Part shown: piece after piece, positions 1-6,811 of the stretch
How the letters are laid out: every line of letters starts with the position of its first letter
Position numbering within the stretch: the first letter of the stretch is position 1
From: Candidatus Rokuibacteriota bacterium
Lineage (GTDB): Bacteria; Methylomirabilota; Methylomirabilia; Rokubacteriales; CSP1-6
Direction of reading: 5' to 3'
Assembly: GCA_003220195.1 (NCBI GenBank)
Contig: QHRT01000009.1
Coordinates: 1-10,502 of the forward strand
DNA length: 10,502 bases
Notes under the pieces: model-generated
Databases searched by the model: none
What the model saw: the letters and a program-made list of their open reading frames with translations, nothing else
What the model was told of the DNA's origin: nothing
Program-made: the position numbers and the translations under genes

Positions 1-1334
1 GGCTGGGAAAGATCGGCCCGGTCGCGCGGCTCGATTCCGACGTGGCGGACGCCGACCGCGCGTCGGCCTGGCGAGCGCTCGAGACCGGCCAAACGCGGCT
101 CGGGGTCGGGACGCGCGGCGCGTTGCTCGCGCCGTTCGCCAGCTTTCCGACACTCGTGCTCATCGACGAGCACGACGAACAGCACCGCCCGCCCGGCCAT
201 CCGCGTCTGCATGCGCGGGACATCGTGTTCGAGCGCGCGCGCCGCGAGAAGCTCGCGCTCTGGCTCACGTCGGCGACGCCGAGCGTGGAGACGTGGTGGC
301 GCACGACCGTCGGGCTGGTCCGCACCGATCGTGGCGAGCGTGGCGCCTGGCCGAACGTCGTCATCGCCGACACGCGGGGCATCCTGCGCCGCGAACCCCT
401 GACGCCCGAGCTCTCGCGCACGCTGCGTGAGACGCTCTCGCGCGGTGGTCGAGCGTTCATCGCCGTGAGCCGCCTGACGGCATCGCTGGCGTGCGACGAG
501 TGCGGCCTGATCGCCCGGTGTGAGACGTGCGGCGTCGCGCTCGCGTATTCCCGCGCTGCCGCCACGCTCGGCTGTCGGGTCTGCGGCGCCAGCGTCGCGC
601 TCATGGATCGGTGCCCCGGGTGCTCCGGGCGACGGCTCTCTCCGTTCGGCTGGAGTCCCGAGCGCGTCGAGCACGCCGTGCGCCGCCGCTTCTCCGCGGC
701 CCGCATCGCGCGGTACGATCCGGCGCTGCGCGGGGCCCGTCGTTCCGCCTCGCACGCGGCCGCGAGCGCGGCGGACGTCGTGATCGGCACGCCGGCGGCG
801 CTCAAGCTCTTCGGTCCGGGCGCGCTCGGCATGGTCGGGTTCGTCTCGCCCGATCAGTGGCTGCGGCTTCCGGACTTCCGTGCGAGCGAGCGTCTGCTGG
901 ACGCCGCGTGGGCCGCCGCGGAGCGCATCAGGCCGGGCGGGACGCTGATCGTGCAGTCGCAGCATCCCGCGCACCACGCGCTCGCCGCGATCGCCGCGCA
1001 GGATCTCGCGACGTTCTACGACCGCGAGCTCGCGTTCCGGGCCGAGCTCGGATACCCGCCGTTCCGGCGCCTGGCGGTGCTCACGGTGCGGCAGCGGAGC
1101 GGCGCGCCGCCCCGGCTCGTCGACGAGGTGGCCGCAGCGGTCCGCGGCGCCGGGCGGCTCGTCGCGTATCCGCCCACGTCAGCGCGCCGCGAGCGCGCGC
1201 ACCGCATCGTCGTGAAGGGCGAGGAAGACCTCCCGTCGGTGCTGTCCGAGGTCATGCGGGGCCTCAACGCCGCGCGCTTCATCAGCCGCGGTATCATTGA
1301 CGTGGAGGTGGATCCGGTCGAATGGCAGTTCTGA
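1..1334 (+). CDS. priA: Primosomal protein N' (PriA), 3' part, ATPase-degenerate type
   Basis: PriA loads the replication machinery at stalled forks. The frame is open from base 3 to a stop at 1332-1334, so the gene starts upstream of the window and about 443 residues are seen. From the first visible codon: a VGTRGALLAPF block (near residue 35), a Walker-B-like DEHD at about 55 where active PriA has DEEH, a PRLHARD block, a SATPS motif III, and eight paired cysteines (CDEC, CETC, CRVC, CPGC; about residues 164-207) forming the two zinc sites. The later helicase motifs are not recognisable: the usual GTQMLxKGxDFP is replaced by GTPAALKLFGPG, and the QVAGRAGR motif is absent although the adjoining LPDFRA block is kept. 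This resembles actinobacterial-type PriA thought to lack helicase activity (known of that group, inferred here). Walker A lies outside the window. The 3' end overlaps def by 13 bases. Confidence 0.9.
   Translation, partial: LGKIGPVARLDSDVADADRASAWRALETGQTRLGVGTRGALLAPFASFPTLVLIDEHDEQHRPPGHPRLHARDIVFERARREKLALWLTSATPSVETWWRTTVGLVRTDRGERGAWPNVVIADTRGILRREPLTPELSRTLRETLSRGGRAFIAVSRLTASLACDECGLIARCETCGVALAYSRAAATLGCRVCGASVALMDRCPGCSGRRLSPFGWSPERVEHAVRRRFSAARIARYDPALRGARRSASHAAASAADVVIGTPAALKLFGPGALGMVGFVSPDQWLRLPDFRASERLLDAAWAAAERIRPGGTLIVQSQHPAHHALAAIAAQDLATFYDRELAFRAELGYPPFRRLAVLTVRQRSGAPPRLVDEVAAAVRGAGRLVAYPPTSARRERAHRIVVKGEEDLPSVLSEVMRGLNAARFISRGIIDVEVDPVEWQF
1304..1310 (+). promoter_or_regulatory. 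Ribosome binding site for def
   Basis: GGAGGTG lies inside the end of priA, 11 bases before the ATG at 1322. It is a strong match to the anti-Shine-Dalgarno sequence and supports 1322 as the def start, with translation coupled to priA. Confidence 0.6.
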
Positions 1335-1809
1335 CGATGCGCCGCTACGGCGATCCCGTGCTGAGACGCCGGACCGAGCCGGTCGGAGACGTCACCGAGG
1401 ATCTTCGTCGTATGGTCGACGACATGATCGACACGATGTACGACGAGGGCGGCATCGGTCTCGCCGCGCCGCAAGTCGGTCTGTCGCTCCGAGTGATGGT
1501 CGTCGGCGACGAGCGCGGGCGCGATCCGCGCGGGCTCTTGAATCCCGTCATCGTCGACCAGAGCGGCGAGGTCACCGCGGAGGAAGGCTGCCTGTCCATT
1601 CCCGGGATCTACGCCGACGTCACGCGGGCGGAGTGGGTTCGGGTCGAGGCGCGCGGGGGCTCCGCGCTCGCGTGCTCCAGCACGAGATCGATCACCTGGA
1701 CGGCGTGTCGTTCATCGACCGGCTCGATCCCGTCACGCGCGATCGCATCAAGCGACGGATCAAGAAGGAAGGGTTCGGCGAAGCGACGCACCGCGCGTTC
1801 GCGCTCTGA
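1322..1809 (+). pseudogene. def: Peptide deformylase, broken by an out-of-frame internal deletion
   Basis: Peptide deformylase removes the N-formyl group from new proteins using a metal held by one Cys and two His. Motif 1 (GIGLAAPQVG, residues 44-53) and motif 2 (EGCLS, Cys90) lie in the frame of the ATG at 1322. Motif 3 (QHEIDHLDG, His codons at 1681-1683 and 1693-1695) and the normal C-terminus ending at the TGA 1807-1809 lie in another frame. The switch falls near 1650-1665 in a gcgcg-rich stretch. A one-base indel would not restore the family pattern: the 10-12 residues normally between the VRVEA strand and the GLRARVLQHE helix are missing. Frame arithmetic gives a loss of 3n+1 bases, about 31-34, and adding these back gives the usual length of about 173 residues. 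As written, the three metal ligands are not in one protein. The first frame runs on without a stop into fmt, producing a false def-fmt fusion. The gene is essential unless another copy exists, so a sequence or assembly error is a serious possibility. Confidence 0.88.
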
Positions 1810-1840
1810 CGGTGGCGGGCGAGACCCGCGCCCCCGCTCG

Positions 1841-2764
1841 ATGAAAATTCTGTTCTACGGGACGCCGGCGTTCGCCGTGCCCACACTCGACGCGCTCTTC
1901 GCTCGCCACCAGGTCGTCACCGTCGTCACGCAGCCCGATCGTCCCGCCCATCGCGGCCAGCGCGTCACCGCGTCCGCCGTCAAGGCGCGGGCCCTCGACG
2001 CCGGGATCCCCGTCATCCAGCCGCCGAGGCTCCGCGATCCCGAGTGGCACGCCCGACTTCGCGAGATCGGAACCGATCTCGCCGTCGTCGTGGCGTTCGG
2101 CCAGATCCTGCCGAAGGCCGTGCTCGATGCGCCGGCCCGAGGCTCCATCAACGTGCACGCGTCGCGGCTTCCGCGCTATCGCGGCGCCGCGCCGATCGCG
2201 TGGTCGATCATTCGCGGCGAGACCGTCACCGGCATCACGACCTTCCAGATGGACGAAGGCATGGACACGGGCCCGGTGCTGCTCACCCGCGCGATCGAGA
2301 TCGGCGCCGAGGAAACGGCCGGCGAGCTCGCGGGACGTCTCTCGGTCCTCGGCGCGGACGTCCTGATCGAGACGCTCGACCGGCTCGACACGCTGACGCC
2401 GACGCCGCAGCGCCACGAAGATGCGACCACGGCCCCGCGTTTGAAAAAGACGGACGGTCACATCGACTGGACGCGTCATGCGGGGGAGCTCGTGAGCCTC
2501 GTTCGAGGCGTGAACCCCTGGCCCGGGGCGTCGACGCAAACGCCGCGTGGAGAGCTCACGATCTGGCGCGCCCACGCGATCGCCGTCAGCGCGAACGCGG
2601 AGCCGGGAACGCTGGTGCGCCACGACGCGACGCTCGCCGTCGCCACCGGCGAGGGCGTGCTGCTGCCCCGCGAGGTCCAGCCGGAGAACCGCAAGGCCAT
2701 GAGCTGGGACGACTTCCTGCGCGGAGCCAGGCTGGCGCCCGGCGACCGGCTCCTCGCGCTGTGA
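1841..2764 (+). CDS. fmt: Methionyl-tRNA formyltransferase
   Basis: This enzyme transfers a formyl group from 10-formyltetrahydrofolate to the amino group of initiator Met-tRNA. The protein is 307 residues, normal for the family. It opens with MKILFYGTPAFAVP, the N-terminal Rossmann strand. The active site is intact: Asn104 and His106 in INVHAS, followed by the RLPRYRGAAPI loop, and Asp142 in MDEGMDTG. A C-terminal tRNA-binding OB-like domain follows, including LVRGVNPWPGA. The ATG at 1841 gives the normal N-terminus. It lies 31 bases after the def stop, and no good Shine-Dalgarno sequence is seen. An upstream in-frame extension from def is an artefact of the def frameshift. The stop overlaps the rsmB start. 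Confidence 0.97.
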   Translation: MKILFYGTPAFAVPTLDALFARHQVVTVVTQPDRPAHRGQRVTASAVKARALDAGIPVIQPPRLRDPEWHARLREIGTDLAVVVAFGQILPKAVLDAPARGSINVHASRLPRYRGAAPIAWSIIRGETVTGITTFQMDEGMDTGPVLLTRAIEIGAEETAGELAGRLSVLGADVLIETLDRLDTLTPTPQRHEDATTAPRLKKTDGHIDWTRHAGELVSLVRGVNPWPGASTQTPRGELTIWRAHAIAVSANAEPGTLVRHDATLAVATGEGVLLPREVQPENRKAMSWDDFLRGARLAPGDRLLAL

Positions 2765-4098
2765 GCCAGCCGTCGCCCGCGCGCGCGCTGGCCGCGCGCG
2801 TGCTCGAGCGCGTCGCGCGCGACGGGGCGTTCGCCGACATCGCACTCGAGCACGAGCTCCTGCGCGGGGAGCTCCCCGCGCGCGACGCCGCGCTCGCGAC
2901 CGAGCTCGTGTACGGCACGCTCCGGTGGCAGCGGTATCTCGACTGGATCCTGGCCCCGCACGCGAGCCGTCCGCTCGAGAGCCTCGACGTCCGGGTGCTG
3001 GTCCTGCTCCGGATGACCGCGTACCAGTCGCGATTCCTCCAGCGCGTGCCGGTGTTCGCGGCGGTGAACGACGCCGTCACGCTCGCTCGCGCGCGTGACA
3101 AGCCCGGCCGCGAGGCGTTCGTCAACGCGGTGCTGCGAGCGTTCGCGCGCACCCCCGTGCGCGAGCCGACCCCACCGCACGATCCGGTCGATGCGCTGGC
3201 GATCCGGTGGTCCCACCCCACGTGGCTCTGCGCGCGATGGATCGCGCGGTACGGGCGCGACGACGCGATCGCGCTGATGCGGGCGATGAACGAGCGACCG
3301 TCCTTGACGATCCGGACCAACACGCTCGCGCAGAGCCGCAGCGCGCTCGCCACGAGGCTCCAGATCGAGGAAGGCCTCGACGCGGCGCCGACGCTCTATG
3401 CGCCGGAAGCCTTGCGTCTCGATCACGCGGGCGCGCCCGGACGATGGCGCGCCTTCCAGGATGGGGCGCTCGCGATCCAGGACGAAGCGTCGATGCTGGT
3501 GGCGCGTCTCCTGGAGCCACGCCCCGGCGACACCATCGCCGATGCGTGCGCCGCGCCTGGCACGAAGACGACGCATCTGGCGGAGCTGATGGAAAACCGC
3601 GGGACCGTGCTGGCGATGGATGCGCACCCCGCCCGGCTGGAACGCGTCGCGGAAGCGTGCACGCGCCTGGGCGTGCGGATCGTCGAGACACTGGACGGTC
3701 CCGTCGAAGAGGTCGCGCCGCGCGTCGGGGCGCGGTGCGACGGCGTGCTGGTCGACGCGCCGTGCTCGAATCTCGGAGTGCTGCGGCGCAATCCCGACGT
3801 GAAGTGGCGCCGTCGCGAGGACGATCTGCCCGTGCAGGCGGAGCGACAACGGAGCGTGCTCGGGGCCGCCACGACGATGGTGCGACCGGGCGGTCGCCTC
3901 GTCTACGCGACCTGCTCGCTCGAGCCGGAAGAAAACGACGCGGTGATGCAGTGGTTCCTCGGACAGTGTCCGGAGTTCCGCGTCGACGCTCCGCCCACGT
4001 TCCCGATTCCGCTCGACGCCGACGGCGTGCTCCGGTGCCTGCCGCATCGCCACGGAATCGACGGCTTCACGGCGATCCGCTTCCGCCGGGAGCGGTGA
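2761..4098 (+). CDS. rsmB: 16S rRNA m5C967 methyltransferase RsmB
   Basis: RsmB methylates C967 of 16S rRNA using S-adenosylmethionine. The GTG at 2761 overlaps the fmt stop in a GTGA junction, indicating translational coupling, and gives 445 residues, the usual size. The N-terminal part (about 1-145) is the NusB-like RNA-binding domain, with the typical ELVYGTLRWQRYLDWIL segment and an AFVNAVLRAF helix. The C-terminal methyltransferase domain has the SAM loop DACAAPGTKTTH (from residue 261) and the two cysteines of the m5C mechanism: Cys335 in VDAPCSNLG and Cys385 in YATCSLEPEEN. The frame is open far upstream within fmt, but that stretch is out of phase with fmt and meaningless. Related NSUN/RsmF-type enzymes are less likely because the NusB-like domain is present. 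Confidence 0.95.
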   Translation: MSQPSPARALAARVLERVARDGAFADIALEHELLRGELPARDAALATELVYGTLRWQRYLDWILAPHASRPLESLDVRVLVLLRMTAYQSRFLQRVPVFAAVNDAVTLARARDKPGREAFVNAVLRAFARTPVREPTPPHDPVDALAIRWSHPTWLCARWIARYGRDDAIALMRAMNERPSLTIRTNTLAQSRSALATRLQIEEGLDAAPTLYAPEALRLDHAGAPGRWRAFQDGALAIQDEASMLVARLLEPRPGDTIADACAAPGTKTTHLAELMENRGTVLAMDAHPARLERVAEACTRLGVRIVETLDGPVEEVAPRVGARCDGVLVDAPCSNLGVLRRNPDVKWRRREDDLPVQAERQRSVLGAATTMVRPGGRLVYATCSLEPEENDAVMQWFLGQCPEFRVDAPPTFPIPLDADGVLRCLPHRHGIDGFTAIRFRRER

Positions 4099-4109
4099 TA
4101 TAACGCTCC
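4089..4109 (+). promoter_or_regulatory. Dyad and extended -10-like element before rpe
   Basis: GGAGCG (4089-4094) and CGCTCC (4104-4109) are perfect inverted repeats around a 9-base AT-rich loop. The sequence TGATATAAC at 4096-4104 matches an extended -10 box (TGnTATAAT) in all but the last base. Its predicted start point, 4111-4112, is the rpe ATG itself, and no Shine-Dalgarno sequence precedes rpe. A leaderless internal promoter is therefore possible. No convincing -35 box is seen. The match may be chance. Confidence 0.35.
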
Positions 4110-4111
4110 TG

Positions 4112-4759
4112 ATGAAGATCGCGCCGTCGATTCTCTCGGCCGACTTCGCCGCGCTCGCCGACGACATCGCGCGCGTCGAGGCCGGTCTCCCGGATCAGCT
4201 GCACGTCGACGTGATGGACGGCCGCTTCGTCCCCAACCTCACGATCGGCCCGGTCGTGGTCGAAGCGATCCGCAAGCGCACGCGGCTGCCGCTCGACGTG
4301 CACCTGATGATCGTCGAGCCGGAACGGTACCTGGCGGACTTCGTCTCCGCGGGCGCCGATCTCGTGACCGTACATGCCGAGGCGTGCGTGCACCTCCAGC
4401 GAGCGCTGGCGCAGATCCGGGAGCTCGGCGCCAGAGCGGGCGTGGCGCTCAATCCGTCGACGCCGCCGGACACGCTCGAGTACGTGCTCGACGATCTGGA
4501 TCTCGTGCTCGTGATGTCGGTGAACCCGGGCTTCGGCGGTCAGAAGTTCATTCCGAGCGCGTACGCCAAGCTCGCGCGGGTCCGCGCGATGCTCGGAGCG
4601 CGCCCGATCGACGTTTCGGTCGACGGTGGCGTGAAAGTCGAGCACGTTCGCCGACTTGCGGCTGAGGGCGCGTCGATTGCGGTTGCGGGCTCGGCGATCT
4701 TCGGCGCCCCGGACCCGGCCGAGGCCGTCCGCCAGATGCGCGCCGCAGCAGAGAAATAG
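4112..4759 (+). CDS. rpe: Ribulose-phosphate 3-epimerase
   Basis: Rpe interconverts D-ribulose 5-phosphate and D-xylulose 5-phosphate in the pentose phosphate and Calvin pathways. The 215-residue protein is a full-length TIM barrel. It starts with MKIAPSILSADF. The metal and catalytic ligands are present: His31 and Asp33 in HVDVMDG, His64 in DVHLM, and Asp171 in VDGGV. The phosphate/flexible-loop motif NPGFGGQKF (138-146) is intact. The ATG at 4112 is 13 bases after the rsmB stop and has no clear ribosome binding site. Rpe next to rsmB and fmt is a familiar actinobacterial-type arrangement. Confidence 0.97.
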   Translation: MKIAPSILSADFAALADDIARVEAGLPDQLHVDVMDGRFVPNLTIGPVVVEAIRKRTRLPLDVHLMIVEPERYLADFVSAGADLVTVHAEACVHLQRALAQIRELGARAGVALNPSTPPDTLEYVLDDLDLVLVMSVNPGFGGQKFIPSAYAKLARVRAMLGARPIDVSVDGGVKVEHVRRLAAEGASIAVAGSAIFGAPDPAEAVRQMRAAAEK

Positions 4760-4792
4760 GCGCAGCGGCTCGCCATCTGTTAGGCATTCCCT

Positions 4793-4830
4793 TGAATTCC
4801 TGAACGTCTTTGCGTAGAGTGAGGAATTCA
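4793..4830 (+). promoter_or_regulatory. Inverted repeat masking the ffh ribosome binding site
   Basis: In the 70-base rpe-ffh gap, TGAATTCCT (4793-4801) is the exact reverse complement of AGGAATTCA (4822-4830), separated by 20 bases. The right arm contains the AGGA of the ffh ribosome binding site (GAGGA, 4821-4825) and the first base of the ATG. In RNA, the stem would hide the initiation region. The gap is markedly more AT-rich than its surroundings. The repeat is seen directly; a regulatory role is inferred. Confidence 0.45.
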
Positions 4831-6158
4831 TGTTCGATTCACTGAGCGCACGACTCCAGGGCATCTTCGACCGGTTGGGCGGTCGCGGCCGGCTCACGCC
4901 GGAGAACATCCAGGAAGCCATGCGCGAAGTGCGCGTGGCGTTGCTCGAAGCGGACGTCAACTTCAAGGTCGTCCGCACGTTCATCGACCGGGTGCGGGAG
5001 AGGGCCGTCGGCCAGGACGTCCTCACCTCGCTGACCCCGGGCCAGCAGGTCGTGAAAATCGTACACGACGAGCTCGTGGAACTCCTCGGCGGGAGCGGCC
5101 ACCGCCTCGCGATGGCGTCGCACCCTCCGACCATCGTCATGCTGATGGGCCTCCAGGGCTCGGGCAAGACGACCACCGCCGCAAAGCTGGCCCGGATGTA
5201 CGCGAAACAAGGTCTCCACCCGATCCTCGCTGCCGCCGACATCTATCGTCCGGCGGCAATCGACCAGCTGCGGACCCTGGGGGCCCAGATCAACGTTCCT
5301 GTCGTAGGAGATGCCGGGCAGAAGCCCCTCGCGATCTGCCGGGCCGCGCGCGACGAAGCCGCGGCCCGCGGCCTGACCCCGCTGATCCTCGATACGGCGG
5401 GCCGGCTGCACATCGACGAGGCCATGATGGAGGAAGTCCGCGCAATTCGCGCCGACGTGAAGCCCCACCACGTCCTGCTCGTCGTCGATGCGATGACCGG
5501 TCAGGACGCGCTCACGGTCGCCGAGAAATTCAACACGGCGGTCGGCATCGACGCCGTGGTGATGACGAAGATGGACGGCGACGCGCGCGGCGGCGCCGCG
5601 CTGTCCGTCCGCCACGTGACCGGACGGCCGATCGCCTTCGTCGGGATCGGCGAGAAGATCGAGGCGCTGGAGCCGTTCCATCCCGACCGTCTGGCATCGC
5701 GCATCCTGGGGATGGGCGACGTGCTGTCGCTCGTCGAGAAGGCCCAGCAGGCCGTCGACCAGAAGACGGCCGAAGAGATGGTGCGGAAGCTCCGCGAGGA
5801 CACCTTCACGCTGGAGGACTTCCGGAGCCAGCTGAAGCAGGTCCGCCAGCTGGGCCCGCTGGACCAGATCCTCGGGATGCTGCCGTTCGGCAAGCAGCTC
5901 CGCGGCGCGCCGAAGGAGCTCGAGGCGGAGCAGGCCGATCTTGGACGGTTCGACGCGATCATCTCGTCGATGACCCCGGCGGAGCGGACGCACCCGGAGG
6001 TCATCAACGGGAGCCGGCGGCAGCGCATCGCGCGCGGCAGCGGCACCAGCGTGCAGGACGTGAACCGCTTGCTGAAGCAATACGCACAGCTTCGCAAGCT
6101 GATGAAGCAGCTGCGGGGCAAGCGAGCGTTTCCGGGACTTCCCACACTGAGGGGGTGA
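4830..6158 (+). CDS. ffh: Signal recognition particle GTPase Ffh (SRP54)
   Basis: Ffh binds signal sequences of nascent membrane proteins together with 4.5S/6S RNA and docks on FtsY. The protein is 442 residues, normal length. The N domain covers about 1-95. The G domain has G1 GLQGSGKTTTAAKLA (from residue 107), the insertion-box sequence DIYRPAAIDQL, G3 DTAGRLHID, G4 TKMDGDARGG, and G5 near GIGEKIEALEPF. The methionine-rich M domain follows, with the RNA-binding helices RRQRIARGSG and VNRLLKQY. The ATG at 4830 is preceded by GAGGA at 4821-4825. The stop overlaps the purine-rich leader of rpsP. The SRP RNA gene is not in the window. Confidence 0.98.
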   Translation: MFDSLSARLQGIFDRLGGRGRLTPENIQEAMREVRVALLEADVNFKVVRTFIDRVRERAVGQDVLTSLTPGQQVVKIVHDELVELLGGSGHRLAMASHPPTIVMLMGLQGSGKTTTAAKLARMYAKQGLHPILAAADIYRPAAIDQLRTLGAQINVPVVGDAGQKPLAICRAARDEAAARGLTPLILDTAGRLHIDEAMMEEVRAIRADVKPHHVLLVVDAMTGQDALTVAEKFNTAVGIDAVVMTKMDGDARGGAALSVRHVTGRPIAFVGIGEKIEALEPFHPDRLASRILGMGDVLSLVEKAQQAVDQKTAEEMVRKLREDTFTLEDFRSQLKQVRQLGPLDQILGMLPFGKQLRGAPKELEAEQADLGRFDAIISSMTPAERTHPEVINGSRRQRIARGSGTSVQDVNRLLKQYAQLRKLMKQLRGKRAFPGLPTLRG

Positions 6159-6161
6159 GGT

Positions 6162-6413
6162 GTGCCAGTCGCGATCCGATTGAGACGAATGGGATCGAAC
6201 CGCCGACCCGCGTACCGCGTCGTCGTCGCCGACTCGCGGTCCCCGCGTGATGGACGGTTCATCGAGATCATCGGTCATTACAATCCGCTGACCGAGCCAC
6301 CGACCGTGAAGATCGACAAGACGAAAGCGGAAGAGTGGATTCGGAAAGGCGCGCAGCCGTCGAACACCGTGAAGCGGCTGCTCAAGGTCTCTAGCACCAG
6401 TACCAAGGAGTAA
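6162..6413 (+). CDS. rpsP: 30S ribosomal protein S16
   Basis: S16 is a small 30S subunit protein needed for assembly. The 83-residue product shows the family start (VAIRLRRMGSNRRPAYRVVVAD) split into a basic N-terminus and the conserved SRSPRDGRFIE and IGHYNPL segments, then the KAEEWIRKGAQPSNTVKRLL tail. The start is the GTG at 6162, three bases after the ffh stop, with the purine-rich GGGGGTGAGG directly upstream. Placement between ffh and a KH-domain gene is the standard arrangement. Confidence 0.97.
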   Translation: MPVAIRLRRMGSNRRPAYRVVVADSRSPRDGRFIEIIGHYNPLTEPPTVKIDKTKAEEWIRKGAQPSNTVKRLLKVSSTSTKE

Positions 6414-6443
6414 CGCCCGAGAAGTCGTTCCGCAGCAGGGAGT

Positions 6444-6448
6444 AGGAG
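6444..6448 (+). promoter_or_regulatory. Ribosome binding site deciding the KH gene start
   Basis: AGGAG sits immediately before a possible TTG start at 6449 (no spacer) but 9 bases before the ATG at 6458. The spacing favours the ATG and a 76-residue protein. Confidence 0.55.
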
Positions 6449-6457
6449 TTGCAGGAA

Positions 6458-6688
6458 ATGCGGGAGCTAGTCGAGCACATCGCCAAGGCGCTCGTGGACG
6501 ATTCAGAGCACGTGAACGTGACGGAGGTCGAAGGCAACGCGGTGACGGTGATCGAGCTTCGGGTCGCGCAACCGGATCTCGGCAAGGTGATCGGCAAGCA
6601 GGGCCGGACCGCGCGCGCGATTCGCACGATCCTGAACGCGAACGCCACGAAGCTCCGCAAGCGCGCCGTCCTCGAGATCATCGAGTAG
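6458..6688 (+). CDS. khpA: KH-domain RNA-binding protein (KhpA/YlqC family)
   Basis: This is a small single-KH RNA-binding protein of the family encoded between rpsP and rimM in many Gram-positive and related bacteria. In streptococci and lactobacilli, KhpA partners KhpB and affects cell-wall growth and small RNAs; that role is known for relatives, not shown here. The 76-residue product begins MRELVEHIAKALVDD and carries the KH GxxG loop as VIGKQGRTARAIRTIL, ending with the RAVLEII strand. A TTG nine bases upstream would add three residues but lacks a spacer from the ribosome binding site. Family assignment is firm; the symbol is by family and position. Confidence 0.9.
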   Translation: MRELVEHIAKALVDDSEHVNVTEVEGNAVTVIELRVAQPDLGKVIGKQGRTARAIRTILNANATKLRKRAVLEIIE

Positions 6689-6706
6689 CGCCGCCACCCG
6701 GCGGCG
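6689..6706 (+). other. GC-rich hairpin directly after the KH gene
   Basis: CGCCGCC (6689-6695) and GGCGGCG (6700-6706) form a perfect 7-bp stem with loop ACCC, starting at the base after the KH stop codon. No T-tract follows, so it does not look like a standard intrinsic terminator. It could attenuate transcription, stabilise the upstream mRNA end, or be chance in GC-rich DNA. Confidence 0.4.
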
Positions 6707-6751
6707 GGCGCCGGCCCCGACGAATCCCGGCGCACGGAGCGCCACGGCAGA

Positions 6752-6797
6752 GTTCGTGAAACGATCGATCGCTGCGCGCTCGATGGTTTCCACGAAC
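6752..6797 (+). other. Long imperfect hairpin before rimM
   Basis: The stretch starting GTTCGTGAAAC at 6752 pairs with the one ending GTTTCCACGAAC at 6797: 7 bp, one bulge, 4 bp, one mismatch, then 5 bp more, around a short GC loop. It ends just before the rimM ribosome binding site (GAGGAG, 6799-6804). It lies in a 123-base gap that is long for this otherwise compact cluster. A leader structure controlling rimM-trmD is inferred, not shown. Confidence 0.4.
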
Positions 6798-6798
6798 C

Positions 6799-6804
6799 GA
6801 GGAG
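6799..6804 (+). promoter_or_regulatory. Ribosome binding site for rimM
   Basis: GAGGAG is placed seven bases before the GTG at 6812 and fixes that codon as the start. Confidence 0.6.
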
Positions 6805-6811
6805 ATCAGCG

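Noticed and set aside
1640..1700. Programmed ribosomal frameshifting in def
   Set aside because: Changing frame at the joint still leaves 10-12 conserved residues missing, and no slippery heptamer or stimulatory structure typical of such sites was recognised.
1322..2764. A 480-residue def-fmt fusion protein
   Set aside because: The segment from about 1660 to 1840 in this frame is out-of-frame def sequence; the true def C-terminus is in another frame. The fusion is a by-product of the def deletion.
2476..4167. Long antisense open frames opposite fmt, rsmB and ffh
   Set aside because: They are rich in Arg, Ala and Gly, match no family I recognise, and are expected by chance opposite real genes in GC-rich DNA.
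4792..4820. A -35/-10 promoter for ffh (TTGAAT, 17 bases, TAGAGT)
   Set aside because: Only four of six bases match in each box, and the start point would fall at about 4827, downstream of the GAGGA ribosome binding site, which would then not be transcribed.
5341..5367. 8-bp inverted repeat GGGCCGCG / CGCGGCCC inside ffh
   Set aside because: It lies in well-conserved coding sequence made of Arg and Ala codons and is explained by codon choice at high GC.
6449..6457. TTG start for the KH-domain gene
   Set aside because: It directly abuts the AGGAG with no spacer; the ATG at 6458 has proper spacing and the usual family N-terminus.
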